DNA from: HGM04593 sp045646845
Lineage (GTDB): Bacteria; Bacteroidota; Bacteroidia; Bacteroidales; Bacteroidaceae
Assembly (NCBI GenBank): GCA_045646845.1
Contig: JAZRLO010000026.1
Coordinates: 116,098-180,097, forward strand
DNA length: 64,000 nucleotides
Reading direction: 5' to 3'
Positions 25,440-34,326 of the stretch are shown in pieces. The position numbers and the translations under genes are program-made. The first letter of the stretch is position 1, and each line of letters starts with the position of its first letter. Below the pieces are notes generated by a model. That model was not told the origin of the DNA. It saw only the letters and a program-made list of their open reading frames with translations, and ran no database searches.

Positions 25440-25680
25440 GGTGAAAGGTGAAAACTTGTGCCAACGAGCGAAACGCAAAGCCTACTTTACGTTTTACAGC
25501 GAGTGCAGCCAAGTTTCAAGCACACGAAGTGTGGTTAAAACTGAAAGGTGAAATCGGAAAGCTGAAAGGTTAAAGCTGCGGTTGAGCAAGAGCAGAGGAA
25601 AAGTTCACTTGCAGATTACACAGCGAGCGATAGCAGGTTCAAGCGCACGAAGTGCGGTTAAAACTGAAAACTTTTGCCAA
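25440..25680. repeat. Dispersed palindromic repeats next to the IS3 element
   Basis: One full unit from about 25456 (TTGTGCCAACGAGCGAAACG, then ACGTTTTACAGCGAGTGCAG, then CACACGAAGTGTGG) and a degraded unit around 25600-25665 (ACACAGCGAGCGATAGCAGG, CGCACGAAGTGCGG). The same family occurs twice at 41440-41617. Internal dyads such as CACACGAAGTGTG make it REP-like. No coding content is seen. Confidence 0.65.
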
Positions 25681-25735
25681 AGCAAATGGTAATCTAAAAA
25701 ACTGTCCCTCTTATTGTTGAAGTGAACCCCAAAGT

Positions 25736-26284
25736 TTGGACAAAAAACTTTGGTTGAATATGGGTTTAAAACATGACTACGATGCATTACTCAAGTATAT
25801 GCATTTATTAGAATCAGGAAAAACTATTAGCTTTATTTGTCGCCATTATGGTATATGTAAAAAACGTTTGGGTAAATTATGGTATAATTATCAAATAGAA
25901 GGTACCTCTTCGTTACTCCAAACGAAATATAAGAAACTGACAAACGAAGAAAAATGTAAAATTGTGTTGGATGTCGAAAGGAATCATCTAACTTTGGTGC
26001 AAACATCTATAAAATATGGAGTATCAGCTCGACGAGTGCAAGAATGGCTTCGTATATACCGCACTTGTGGTATTGAGACTCTGCTTATTACTAAAAAACG
26101 AGGCCGACCAACAGGTATGGGAAGACCAAAGAAAGTACAAAAACCGGAAACGGAACTTGAACGCCTCCGCAGGGAGGTGCAGGAACTAAAGACGGAGAAT
26201 GCGCTGCTAAAAAAAGTGAAAGCCTTAGTCGAGGAGAGGGAAGCCCGTCTGCGCGCGATTGGGCGGGGGCAATCCGAGAACTAA
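25736..26284 (+). CDS. IS3-family transposase OrfA (helix-turn-helix)
   Basis: 182 aa. It has two helix-turn-helix segments (KTISFICRHYGICKKRLGKL and LVQTSIKYGVSARRVQEWL), a basic linker (RGRPTGMGRPKKVQ) and a C-terminal leucine-zipper-like coil (ELERLRREVQELKTENALL). In the coil's codons the run of seven A (26209-26215, frame CTA-AAA-AAA-G) is a slippery site. A -1 shift there enters a frame that is open into OrfB and restores the family sequence RELRQEGHDLHFMLRYIKMA. OrfA alone binds the ends and typically represses; the fusion is the transposase. Confidence 0.88.
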   Translation: MDKKLWLNMGLKHDYDALLKYMHLLESGKTISFICRHYGICKKRLGKLWYNYQIEGTSSLLQTKYKKLTNEEKCKIVLDVERNHLTLVQTSIKYGVSARRVQEWLRIYRTCGIETLLITKKRGRPTGMGRPKKVQKPETELERLRREVQELKTENALLKKVKALVEEREARLRAIGRGQSEN

Positions 26285-27105
26285 GGCAAGAAGGACATGA
26301 CCTGCACTTTATGCTCCGATATATAAAGATGGCACGTTCCACCTATTATTACAACGTAGCACACCTTGAATCTACGGACAAGTATCAAGAAGAGCGTAAG
26401 CGTATCAGCGAGATATTTGGGCAACACAGCAAACGCTATGGCTATCGTCGAGTATATATCCAGTTGCGCAATGAAGGGTATACCATCAATCATAAGACAG
26501 TGCAGAAACTGATGCAGGAGATGCATCTAAAGTCTGTTGTCCGCAAGGTTAGATACCGTTCATACAAAGGCGATGTAGGACATGTAGCCCCCAATGTACT
26601 GCAACGCGACTTTGTGGCAACAGCACCTAACCGCAAATGGGCAACGGATGTAACAGTGTTCAAGATTGGCGATAGAAAGGCTTACTTGTCCCCGATACTT
26701 GATATGTACAACGGAGAGATTGTCTCCTATACAATCTCTGACAGTCCGGATTTGCGTATGGTAATAGATATGGTGAGCAGTGCTATAAGGAAAGTAAATC
26801 CACAGGAAGGGCTTGTACTGCACTCTGACCAGGGTTGGCATTATCAGCATATGCAATACCAAATGGCACTCAAACGCAACGGTATTATACAAAGTATGTC
26901 ACGAAAGGGCAACTGCCTTGATAATGCAATGATGGAAAACTTCTTTGGTATAATGAAATCCGAATTGCTATATTTGCAGGAGTTCAAGGATATGGATCAC
27001 TTCAAACTGGAACTAAAGAAGTATATCCACTACTACAATAATGACAGAATTAAACTGAGACTAAAAGGAAAGAGTCCGGTGCAATACCGAACTCTTTACC
27101 AATAA
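26215..27105 (+). CDS. IS3-family transposase OrfB (DDE integrase domain), expressed by -1 frameshift
   Basis: The frame is open from the slippery site; the first internal ATG is at 26311 (264 aa from there). The HTH_21 part has ISEIFGQHSKRYGYRRVYIQ. The rve integrase core keeps the catalytic acids: first Asp in NRKWATDVTVFKIG, second in LVLHSDQGWHYQH and the Glu in CLDNAMMENFFGIMKSE. The C-terminal KGKSPVQYRTL is also typical. All three acids are present and the frame is intact, so the element is probably active. Confidence 0.88.
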   Translation, partial: SESLSRGEGSPSARDWAGAIRELRQEGHDLHFMLRYIKMARSTYYYNVAHLESTDKYQEERKRISEIFGQHSKRYGYRRVYIQLRNEGYTINHKTVQKLMQEMHLKSVVRKVRYRSYKGDVGHVAPNVLQRDFVATAPNRKWATDVTVFKIGDRKAYLSPILDMYNGEIVSYTISDSPDLRMVIDMVSSAIRKVNPQEGLVLHSDQGWHYQHMQYQMALKRNGIIQSMSRKGNCLDNAMMENFFGIMKSELLYLQEFKDMDHFKLELKKYIHYYNNDRIKLRLKGKSPVQYRTLYQ

Positions 27106-27400
27106 AACTTTTATTAATCCGTCCAACTTTTTGGGGTCAGATCATTGTGAAGAGGGACGAGCGAAGCGGAGGGAGTTCAAAGAACGAAGTTGTTTGCGTT
27201 CGTTGTACAATCACAAACAAGTTTGCATTGCACTCACTCACAACAATCCCTCTTGCACGCAAACTTGTCATCCCGACAGAGCGTAGCGACGAGGGAACTG
27301 TTTTTGCATCGTCTTATAAGAGCAAAGCCAAGCCGCCTCATAGCCACAAGCAGCTATCGAATGTTTAAATCATCAATATTCAATCCTGAAACTGCATTTT

Positions 27401-27471
27401 CTTGCCGATACCGGCAAGTTTTGACAGAAAAAAGCCATGATTTTATAGTATTTCTTGCCGACATCGGCAAG
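27401..27471. promoter_or_regulatory. Twin 18-bp palindromes
   Basis: CTTGCCGATACCGGCAAG (27401-27418) and CTTGCCGACATCGGCAAG (27454-27471) share CTTGCCGA-n-CGGCAAG symmetry. Their centres are 53 bp apart, about five helical turns. This suggests paired operators for a dimeric regulator, but no gene start follows closely. The surrounding 27140-27400 contains a piece of the repeat GAAGAGGGACGAGCG...GGAGGGAGTTC also seen, inverted, near 41800-41850. Confidence 0.45.
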
Positions 27472-27562
27472 AAGCAACACTTTTTTTACTTTTAGACAGA
27501 AGTACAGAAGAACAAAAAAACTTACAGGTATTGAGAATGCCAGTCGCTATTAAAATGCGACA

Positions 27563-27630
27563 AAGTATAGTGCCAATCTGCCAAAATGAGAAAACAAGTT
27601 TTCGCATTGATGTAGATTGGCACTATACTT
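27563..27630. repeat. Long two-step inverted repeat
   Basis: Outer arms of 17 bp are perfect (AAGTATAGTGCCAATCT at 27563-27579 and its complement at 27614-27630). Inner arms of 11 bp (27585-27595 and 27598-27608) have one mismatch and a 2-nt loop. The whole folds into a 68-nt hairpin. There is no T-run, so it is not a plain terminator; it may be a small mobile element, a recombination site or an RNA element. The rest of 27630-27740 shows nothing. Confidence 0.5.
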
Positions 27631-27742
27631 ATTGGAAATCCAAACAACATTCGCACAATAGCAGAAAGTTTCAGGACACAACTATATACAAATCTTATGT
27701 AACCAACACTGTTGGTTTATGTTCTTTTGTCCAAAAAACAAG

Positions 27743-27772
27743 GAGCCCCAGCGCAAAACAGCATCGGGACTC
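27743..27772 (-). terminator. Weak terminator after rhuM
   Basis: Reading the minus strand, GAGTCCC (27772-27766) can pair with GGGGCTC (27749-27743) with one mismatch, followed by a T-run (27740-27731). Confidence 0.35.
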
Positions 27773-27809
27773 GCATTCCTTGACATCAATATACATTCAT
27801 TCACCTCTA

Positions 27810-28808
27810 TCACTTCTGGTTCTTCTCTTTGGCCTCTTTGTTTAACTGCTTGATGGTATCCAGGTAGGCCTGTTCCACCGGTGAGAGGGTGCGTAACTCA
27901 TATTTACGATATTCGCTTTCGGCCTTTGAAATTGCAGCTGTATGACTAACCTTACCGGAACCTGTCAATAAAGGTTCACCTGTCGATGAAAGGATATTGT
28001 CAAGCTGCTGTATATAATCACTCATATACATAGGACGACGCTTCATTGCCTGAATCTCGGCGAAATCGAAATATCCCGAAACAAGGTTATTAAGAATCTT
28101 CAGTTCATCTTCCTTCAAATAGTTCTTTGCAATTTTAGCATCTGCAAGCGTTGGATGCTCACCTTTGAAGGTTGTCAACCCCATAAAAGGTTGCTCCGTA
28201 TCGGCTCTTTCATAAATAACCTCTGCGGCTGTGTGTCCGTGCGCAGCAAAGTGCAACTTATTCTGTACAATCTTGAAGAACTCAATTGAGAGGTCACTGC
28301 GTGGGTCATAATCCACAGCTGTCGCATAAAGGTCGAGCACCTGACGATACATAACCTTCTCAGATGAACGGATATCCCTTATGCGGTCGAGCAACTCTTT
28401 CCAATAGTTTCCGCCACCCAACTGTTTCAGGCGCTCATCGTCCATTGTAAAGCCCTTTATGATATACTCCTTCAATCGCTCTGTAGCCCACTGACGAAAA
28501 CGGGTTGCAGTAACTGAACGGACACGATAACCAAGCGAAAGAATCATATCAAGGTTGTAATGGTTTACATCGTATGTTTTACCGTCAGAAGCAGTTGTTC
28601 GGAAATTCCGAACAACTGAATTTTCCTCAAGTTCACCATCCTCAAATATATGTTTAATATGCTCACTTACGTTCGATTTGCTCGTTTGGTACAAGTCGCA
28701 AAGCTGCTGCTGAGTGAGCCACATTGTCTCCTCATTATATACCACATCAAGATGCACCTTGCCATCCTCGCTTTGGTAGATTACTATGTTGTTGTTTGTT
28801 CCGTTCAT
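27810..28808 (-). CDS. rhuM: RhuM family protein
   Basis: 332 aa. It has the RhuM/DUF-type layout: an N-terminal beta segment (IVIYQSEDGKVHLDVVYNEE) and a helix-turn-helix-like part (LTQQQLCDLYQTSKSNVSEH). NVNHYNLDMILSLGYRVRS-type sequence (YDVNHYNLDMILSLGYRV) and FRQWATERLKEYIIKGFTMD follow, then HFAAHGHTAAEVIYERAD. RhuM was named from a Salmonella pathogenicity island; biochemical function is unknown, and the family is frequently carried beside type I restriction genes, as here. TATCTTTG on the minus strand at 28899-28892 is its likely -7 box. It may be the last member of the restriction operon or an independent cargo gene. Confidence 0.85.
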   Translation of the reverse strand: MNGTNNNIVIYQSEDGKVHLDVVYNEETMWLTQQQLCDLYQTSKSNVSEHIKHIFEDGELEENSVVRNFRTTASDGKTYDVNHYNLDMILSLGYRVRSVTATRFRQWATERLKEYIIKGFTMDDERLKQLGGGNYWKELLDRIRDIRSSEKVMYRQVLDLYATAVDYDPRSDLSIEFFKIVQNKLHFAAHGHTAAEVIYERADTEQPFMGLTTFKGEHPTLADAKIAKNYLKEDELKILNNLVSGYFDFAEIQAMKRRPMYMSDYIQQLDNILSSTGEPLLTGSGKVSHTAAISKAESEYRKYELRTLSPVEQAYLDTIKQLNKEAKEKNQK

Positions 28809-28891
28809 ATTCTTATTATAATTGCAGAATTTCTGAACCCCATTACAATATTCTCCTTACGGTATTATAAGTTGTGATTACAAACTACAAA

Positions 28892-28899
28892 CAAAGATA
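28892..28899 (-). promoter_or_regulatory. -7 box of rhuM
   Basis: TATCTTTG on the minus strand, 84 bp before the rhuM ATG, in a very AT-rich stretch. It separates rhuM transcription from the genes upstream. The rest of 28900-29094 holds nothing recognised. Confidence 0.45.
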
Positions 28900-29094
28900 T
28901 ATAAAAAATACTTTATATTATATAAATCGTCCAAAAAGACCATGAGACAAAACAGACAACCAAAACCCAACCTAAAACAAATATGTAATTTATATTGAAT
29001 TATAAAATTAACTTTGCATTGTTCCACGCCGATAGGATGCGAATAGCGAGGGTAACCATCGGGTAAATAAAGATTAACCGGTGAATATTGCGTG

Positions 29095-30225
29095 TTATTC
29101 TTTGCCTTTTTGTAGCAATGGCGAGCAATAGGTTTTGTTCACTACCCTGTCGCGCATCAGCTGCGGATTGGTAAAATTACGAGAAATGTTCTGGACTATA
29201 TCCAAATAATTATCCTTGCCTTGCTCATTTATATAGTAATAAGGTTTAATAGATACGCAATTCCTGTGTTCAAACAATGTATTAAGAAGAGTTCTATCAG
29301 ATAGACCACATGAATGCCCCAATATTATAATTTGAAAAGAATCTGATTCAATAAATTCCAACATTTTACGATAGCTGTCCGATTCCAGATAACGAATAGA
29401 TTTGATATGACGCATACACTCATTATCATTCATATTTTGGAGTTTTTTGAAATCAGAATCAAGTTCATCGCCATAACCGAAGATAACACTTTCAGGATTT
29501 TCAAGACACCCATGTATATAATTGACCACTACATTAGAAGATTCAGACAAATACATTTCTGGTGTCTTGGTATAATTGAAGTTCAACAGCATTGTCGCAC
29601 AAGGTGCAACATCCCCAGTCAAATTCTCTCCAAGCAATCTTTTATATGCAACTGATATTTCTCTTTGTTCTATTGGTCTGTATATTATATCGTTAATATT
29701 ATCAATTATAGGAGTTGTCTTTTCGCTCTCACATTTCAAATATTGTACTAACTTATCTCTTAGGACATCTAGTTGATGATTGAGTTCTTTATAATTTGGG
29801 CTAGTAGGGCCTTTGTCAAAAGACATTCTCTCTTCAGTCAACAGCGAAAAATATTCATTTTCAATATCAACCCATCCTAAAGATATTTGTTTCCATATTC
29901 TTTGAAATAGTGATCCAGTGGAGAAATCACACAAATTTCTATCTTCTATAACCGTAAAAAAAACATCTGTTTCATTCCAAGGAATACGTGGATCTTCTCT
30001 TTTATAATACCACCCTTGAAAAGCGGAAGCCCAAGTGGATATATTTACATTATCTCTAATTTTGAATGAGCACAATCCGTCTGCCACCTCCTTCTTTGAA
30101 GTATGCAACAATTTATAGCCATATTGTTTAAAACACCAAGATATAAAATCCTCATACTTTGTGTTTAACCCATGTGCCAAATCAAAGCCATTTCCAACTA
30201 TAATAACTCTGTTCATATCTTTCAT
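29095..30225 (-). CDS. AbiH family protein (phage abortive infection)
   Basis: 376 aa. The N-terminus NRVIIVGNGFDLAHGLNTKY is the AbiH signature (GNGFDLxHGLxTxY), followed by SFKIRDNVNISTWASAF and a C-terminal IIILGHSCGLSDRTLLNTLF. AbiH was described as a lactococcal abortive-infection protein; its molecular activity is not established. Here it follows the P-loop ATPase gene by 131 bp in a minus-strand series with the restriction genes. The strongly AT-rich codon use differs from core genes, indicating transfer. Confidence 0.85.
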   Translation of the reverse strand: MKDMNRVIIVGNGFDLAHGLNTKYEDFISWCFKQYGYKLLHTSKKEVADGLCSFKIRDNVNISTWASAFQGWYYKREDPRIPWNETDVFFTVIEDRNLCDFSTGSLFQRIWKQISLGWVDIENEYFSLLTEERMSFDKGPTSPNYKELNHQLDVLRDKLVQYLKCESEKTTPIIDNINDIIYRPIEQREISVAYKRLLGENLTGDVAPCATMLLNFNYTKTPEMYLSESSNVVVNYIHGCLENPESVIFGYGDELDSDFKKLQNMNDNECMRHIKSIRYLESDSYRKMLEFIESDSFQIIILGHSCGLSDRTLLNTLFEHRNCVSIKPYYYINEQGKDNYLDIVQNISRNFTNPQLMRDRVVNKTYCSPLLQKGKE

Positions 30226-30356
30226 TTTGTTTCTACAAATATACTACCACAATGCAGCGATATCAATAGAAAACAGCGAAAAGATATCAACAGGGCACAT
30301 CGTAATTCTGAGCAAATTTAGCTAAATTTGATTATTATAGAGAACTTGCTATTATT

Positions 30357-31871
30357 CTACAAAATAATAGTCATAGACTTATCAAAATACAATTTAATTA
30401 TATTTGGTACACAAAATTTACATTTACTAAAAGGTATTGAAGGCATACTTTCTCTGAAATGAAAATGTTGATCATTATTTTGATCTATAGCTCCAATGAC
30501 ATCATAATCATACAAAATATTAATAATGCCTTCATCAAAACTAGTGGGAAGTAGTTCCAACAACTCATCATACTTGATACCATTATTATTGGACAGTTTT
30601 ATAACGACCTTACCCAAAAATGCTTTTATAGCCTCACGTTCATCTTTTGAGAACATAATAGAAATCTCATCATTAAATTCTTCATAAGCTCTCTCTGAAT
30701 AAGCCTTAAGAAGTGTTTTAATTTCTTTTAAACCTAAAGGTATACAATAAGCATTATTCAAGTCTAATGGTAAAAAAATGTTTATTAAATCCCTTGGACG
30801 ATAGAATGTATAATCTAAGATATTTTTAAAAACACTGTTCTTATTGTAATTATAACCTTTATTTTCTTTTACATAAGAATTCCAAGGATCCTGTTCGTTA
30901 CATTCTATACCTAGTAAATCAAAGTTTAATTTAATTCTTTTATTGACAAGTGAACGAAGTTTTATTTTACCTTCATTATCATTTATCTTCTCATACCATT
31001 TCAATTGAAATTCATAACTGCCAAAAATTTTGCTACTATCAGATGAAATTCCTGATAATTTACGTCTTACGTCATCCCTTAAAAAAATAATAATCTGAGA
31101 GTTTCTTGTATATGAATTATTATATTCTTTTGCAATTCTTATAAGAGAAAGTATATTTTCGCAATTTGACGGATTATTAAGATTAAAGTTTATATCCAAA
31201 TCATCAAATAGTAGTTTAAATTCGTAATTCTCAAATATTTGAAACTGTAGAATCTTTTTTATTACATCTCTAAGACCAAAAATATAGTAGTAAAATGGTT
31301 TATTTTCATATTCTTTTTGCTTAATTTCTTTTGTAAATGAAGTTGAAAAAACTCCCAACAACAGATTGACACTCATAGTCCATTTAGAATCATCATTTTT
31401 AGTCCGATTCCATGACTCAACATTAAACAAATCTATATACTTACTATAGAATTTATTAAGTGCTATAATTTCTCTCAGATATGTTCCTTGTTTAGTTTCA
31501 AGAATCATTTCAATGAGTTTGGATATAATTATCCATTCATATAATATTTGATATTTATCATTATCATTTTCTATCAAATTATTCAGATAACTTATATTAT
31601 GAAAAATCGGCTTAATAGTTCTACAATACAAATAGTTATCAGCCGGAAATGAATTTAATGTTATATAGCCTACTATTGCAGATTTACCGGTTCCTTTCCT
31701 TCCTGAAATAATGAATTTACCATTTGATATTGCTTCTATGACTCCGATTTCATCAACAAATAGATTTTTCAAAGATAAATCTGATCTAGAATTGGATTCC
31801 GCCTCTGCCTCTGGCTTTCCCAATGAAAAAGCATTTTTACTTTTAAAATTGATTTTATTAAAAATAGACAT
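30357..31871 (-). CDS. P-loop ATPase (defence-associated, Sll1717-like)
   Basis: 504 aa. Walker A is FIISGRKGTGKSAIVGYI (about 52-69) and Walker B is FKLLFDDLDINF (about 217-228). A sensor-type arginine/asparagine strand IIIFLRDDVRRKLSG follows near 255. The C-terminal half is helical with a winged-helix-like end and FCVPNIIKLYFD. The order fits a STAND/KAP-like ATPase of the Sll1717 type found in defence islands; exact activity is unknown. It lies between hsdR (64 bp upstream) and abiH and is very AT-rich. It may be an add-on phage sensor or effector to the restriction system. Confidence 0.75.
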   Translation of the reverse strand: MSIFNKINFKSKNAFSLGKPEAEAESNSRSDLSLKNLFVDEIGVIEAISNGKFIISGRKGTGKSAIVGYITLNSFPADNYLYCRTIKPIFHNISYLNNLIENDNDKYQILYEWIIISKLIEMILETKQGTYLREIIALNKFYSKYIDLFNVESWNRTKNDDSKWTMSVNLLLGVFSTSFTKEIKQKEYENKPFYYYIFGLRDVIKKILQFQIFENYEFKLLFDDLDINFNLNNPSNCENILSLIRIAKEYNNSYTRNSQIIIFLRDDVRRKLSGISSDSSKIFGSYEFQLKWYEKINDNEGKIKLRSLVNKRIKLNFDLLGIECNEQDPWNSYVKENKGYNYNKNSVFKNILDYTFYRPRDLINIFLPLDLNNAYCIPLGLKEIKTLLKAYSERAYEEFNDEISIMFSKDEREAIKAFLGKVVIKLSNNNGIKYDELLELLPTSFDEGIINILYDYDVIGAIDQNNDQHFHFRESMPSIPFSKCKFCVPNIIKLYFDKSMTIIL

Positions 31872-31935
31872 TATTACTATATTTTATATTATCACATCTT
31901 TATTAATATCACCTGTACCTGATTCAGCATCCTGT

Positions 31936-34314
31936 TTACCACATATATAAACTTTTCTGGTAATCGTTATATGTATTCTTTGCCATTTCAAGACCACCAA
32001 GTTTTGTGATACCATCGGCGGCAGTACCGTACTTCATCTTCAATATCTCGGGTAATTTCTCTGTTCCTAGTTCTTCATAACCAACCCTAATATAGAGTTC
32101 TGAAATATATGTAACAAAATCTTGTTGCTGTTGCGAAAGGGTTGATACATAGTTTTTAGTCTTCTCTACACGCTCAGTTCTGTTGATTGGTTCAATATTG
32201 TATGCTACATATTCAAGAACATCAAGAATATCAGAATCCTCCGCATCAATAACAGTTCTTATGTTTTCAAGTGTTTCCTTGCTATAACCTGCATCTGCCA
32301 ACTTCGCCAACAGTTCTTCTCTTGTTTTTGGAGAAGACCATTTTTCTTTCAAGTCATCTAGCGATGAAAAGAACTCGGGCATATTGCCGAACATTTCTTT
32401 TATAAAGTCCTCGGCAGATACGGGTTGGCAATTTGCATCGAAGAACATATCGTATTTAGTGAACTTTATTTTACGAACAGTTCCATTCGACAACCTTATT
32501 TCAAGTTTTTCGGGTTTAGGGCAAACGCAAGGTCTTTGTCCGCATACAGGACAAGGTGGTTTAGGACAAATGCAAGGACGTTTGCCACATACAGGACAAA
32601 CCTTAACCTTTGGAGTGCCCCCCTTGCCATCATCACCACCTTCATCCTCACCTTCCTCGCAAGTACAAGGATTATTTCCACATTTAGGACATACAGGTTC
32701 ACCATCCCACTCGGGGTCTTGGAAATTCTCGTATGCCTTTACAAAATCATAGATTGTAAAGTAGTATTTGCCATCATAAAGTCGTGTTCCTCTACCTATA
32801 ATCTGTTTGAACTCAATCATAGACTTTACAGGACGTAGAAGAACAATGTTTCGTACATTCAGAGCATCCACACCTGTTGAAAGTTTCTGCGATGTAGTCA
32901 AGATTGTTGGTATTGTCTTTTCATTATCTTGAAACTCTTTAAGGAACATTTCTCCTATATCTCCATCGTTTGCAGTAACCCTAACAGCGTAGTTGGGGTT
33001 GCCTTTATGCAAACAGTTTATCATATCCCTTATTTGCCCTGCGTGGTCTTGTGTTGCACAGAATACAATGGTCTTTTCATCGGGGTTAATAAGGTTCATA
33101 AACTCTTTTACACGTGCTTCATCCCTTTGTTTGATTTTTATATTACCCTTGTAAAAGTCTTCTTCTTTATAAACCTTTCCCTTTTCAACCTCACCCGATA
33201 AGATTTCATCCTCGGGAGAATACATATAATCATCTATCGTACTCTGCATCTTACGATGGCGGAATGGAGTCAAGAAACCATCTGCAATACCTTGTTTCAA
33301 CGAATATTGATATATAGGATTGCCAAAATAGCGATAGGTATCAGCATTGTTTGTTCTTTTAGGAGTTGCAGTCAAACCAATCTGCACTGCACTGTCAAAG
33401 TATTCAAGTATGCTTCTCCAATTACTTTCATCGTTTGCTCCTCCTCTGTGGCACTCATCAATAATAACCAAATCGAAGAAGTCTTTTGGGTATTCTCCAA
33501 ACCTATATGATTGTCCATCATCAGTCATAAATGTTTGGAATATGCTGAAAAACACAGAACCATTAGTCGGCACCGCACCTTTCTTCTTTATTGCCTCAGG
33601 GGTTATTCTAACTAGTGCATCCTGTTGGAATCCAAAGAAACCATTGAACGCTTGGTCAGCAAGGGTATTTCTGTCTGCAAGGAACAGTATTCGAGGACGG
33701 TTATCAGTCTTGCGTACATTCCATTTTGTTTGAAACAGTTTCCAAGCTATTTGAAAAGCAATAAATGTTTTACCTGTACCCGTGGCAAGGGTCAATAAAA
33801 TACGATTCTTGCCATTGGCGATTGCAGTCAAGGTTCTGTTTATTGCAATCTCTTGATAATAGCGAGGTCTTTTTGTACCATTCGAGAACAAAGGTTGCTC
33901 ATAGAATTTATCTCGCCATTCATTACAATCGCCAAAAGTCCATTGCCACAACTCATGTGGTGTAGGATATTCTTCAACAAAATCCTCTGTACCTGTCTGC
34001 ATATCCATAGCATATATCTTATCGCCATTGGTTGCATAGGTATAACGGACATCAAGCATTTGAGCATATTTCTTTGCTTGTGGAACCGCCTCAGAATAAT
34101 CCTTCTCATCACTCTTTGCCTCCACTACAGCAAGTTTTACGCCTTTGTACCATAAAACATAGTCTGCTTTCAGAGGTTTAGGAGCAACGCTTTTACTAAC
34201 CCTGCCATTGGTAATTGGATATTCAACAGATATATGACTGTCTTCAACCACACCCCAACCTACTCTTTTTAGAGCAGGGTCTATTTTCTCTAATCGTGTT
34301 TGACTTTCGTTCAT
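31936..34314 (-). CDS. hsdR: Type I restriction endonuclease subunit R (EcoEI type) with cysteine-rich insert
   Basis: 792 aa. The nuclease PD-(D/E)xK core is KADYVLWYKGVKLAVVEAK (about 48-66). The helicase motor has LATGTGKTFIAFQ (about 178), LVIIDECHRGG and LTATPKRT. VGIGRGTRLYDG-like IIGRGTRLYDGKYYF is motif VI. Residues about 541-600 are an unusual insert with three copies of CPxCGxxPCxC (CPKCGNNPCTC, CPVCGKRPCIC, CPVCGQRPCVC) separated by acidic and proline-rich linkers. The subunit translocates DNA and cleaves unmodified phage DNA with the methylase-specificity partner encoded 12 bp upstream. Confidence 0.93.
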   Translation of the reverse strand: MNESQTRLEKIDPALKRVGWGVVEDSHISVEYPITNGRVSKSVAPKPLKADYVLWYKGVKLAVVEAKSDEKDYSEAVPQAKKYAQMLDVRYTYATNGDKIYAMDMQTGTEDFVEEYPTPHELWQWTFGDCNEWRDKFYEQPLFSNGTKRPRYYQEIAINRTLTAIANGKNRILLTLATGTGKTFIAFQIAWKLFQTKWNVRKTDNRPRILFLADRNTLADQAFNGFFGFQQDALVRITPEAIKKKGAVPTNGSVFFSIFQTFMTDDGQSYRFGEYPKDFFDLVIIDECHRGGANDESNWRSILEYFDSAVQIGLTATPKRTNNADTYRYFGNPIYQYSLKQGIADGFLTPFRHRKMQSTIDDYMYSPEDEILSGEVEKGKVYKEEDFYKGNIKIKQRDEARVKEFMNLINPDEKTIVFCATQDHAGQIRDMINCLHKGNPNYAVRVTANDGDIGEMFLKEFQDNEKTIPTILTTSQKLSTGVDALNVRNIVLLRPVKSMIEFKQIIGRGTRLYDGKYYFTIYDFVKAYENFQDPEWDGEPVCPKCGNNPCTCEEGEDEGGDDGKGGTPKVKVCPVCGKRPCICPKPPCPVCGQRPCVCPKPEKLEIRLSNGTVRKIKFTKYDMFFDANCQPVSAEDFIKEMFGNMPEFFSSLDDLKEKWSSPKTREELLAKLADAGYSKETLENIRTVIDAEDSDILDVLEYVAYNIEPINRTERVEKTKNYVSTLSQQQQDFVTYISELYIRVGYEELGTEKLPEILKMKYGTAADGITKLGGLEMAKNTYNDYQKSLYMW

Positions 34315-34326
34315 ATTGTGTAGGTG

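Larger units (their letters stand above)
25723..27139 (+). mobile_element. Complete IS3-family insertion sequence (IS150-like)
   Basis: 1417 bp. Imperfect terminal inverted repeats (15 of 19 positions): TGAACCCCAAAGTTTGGAC at the left and, inverted, TGACCCCAAAAAGTTGGAC at the right. It carries two overlapping transposase frames joined by a probable -1 frameshift. No convincing target duplication was found in the flanking bases (AAG on the left, GAT on the right). A remnant of this element's right end lies at 39505-39567 in the opposite orientation. Confidence 0.85.

Noticed and set aside
25440..25680. Coding potential in the repeat stretch before the IS3 element
   Set aside because: The frames are short and the DNA matches dispersed palindromic repeats present again at 41.4-41.6 kb.
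25723..27139. Target-site duplication of the IS3 element
   Set aside because: The bases next to the two ends (AAG and GAT) do not match, so no duplication is claimed.
27401..27471. CRISPR array
   Set aside because: Only two short palindromes with a single 35-bp interval; no regular repeat-spacer series and no cas genes.
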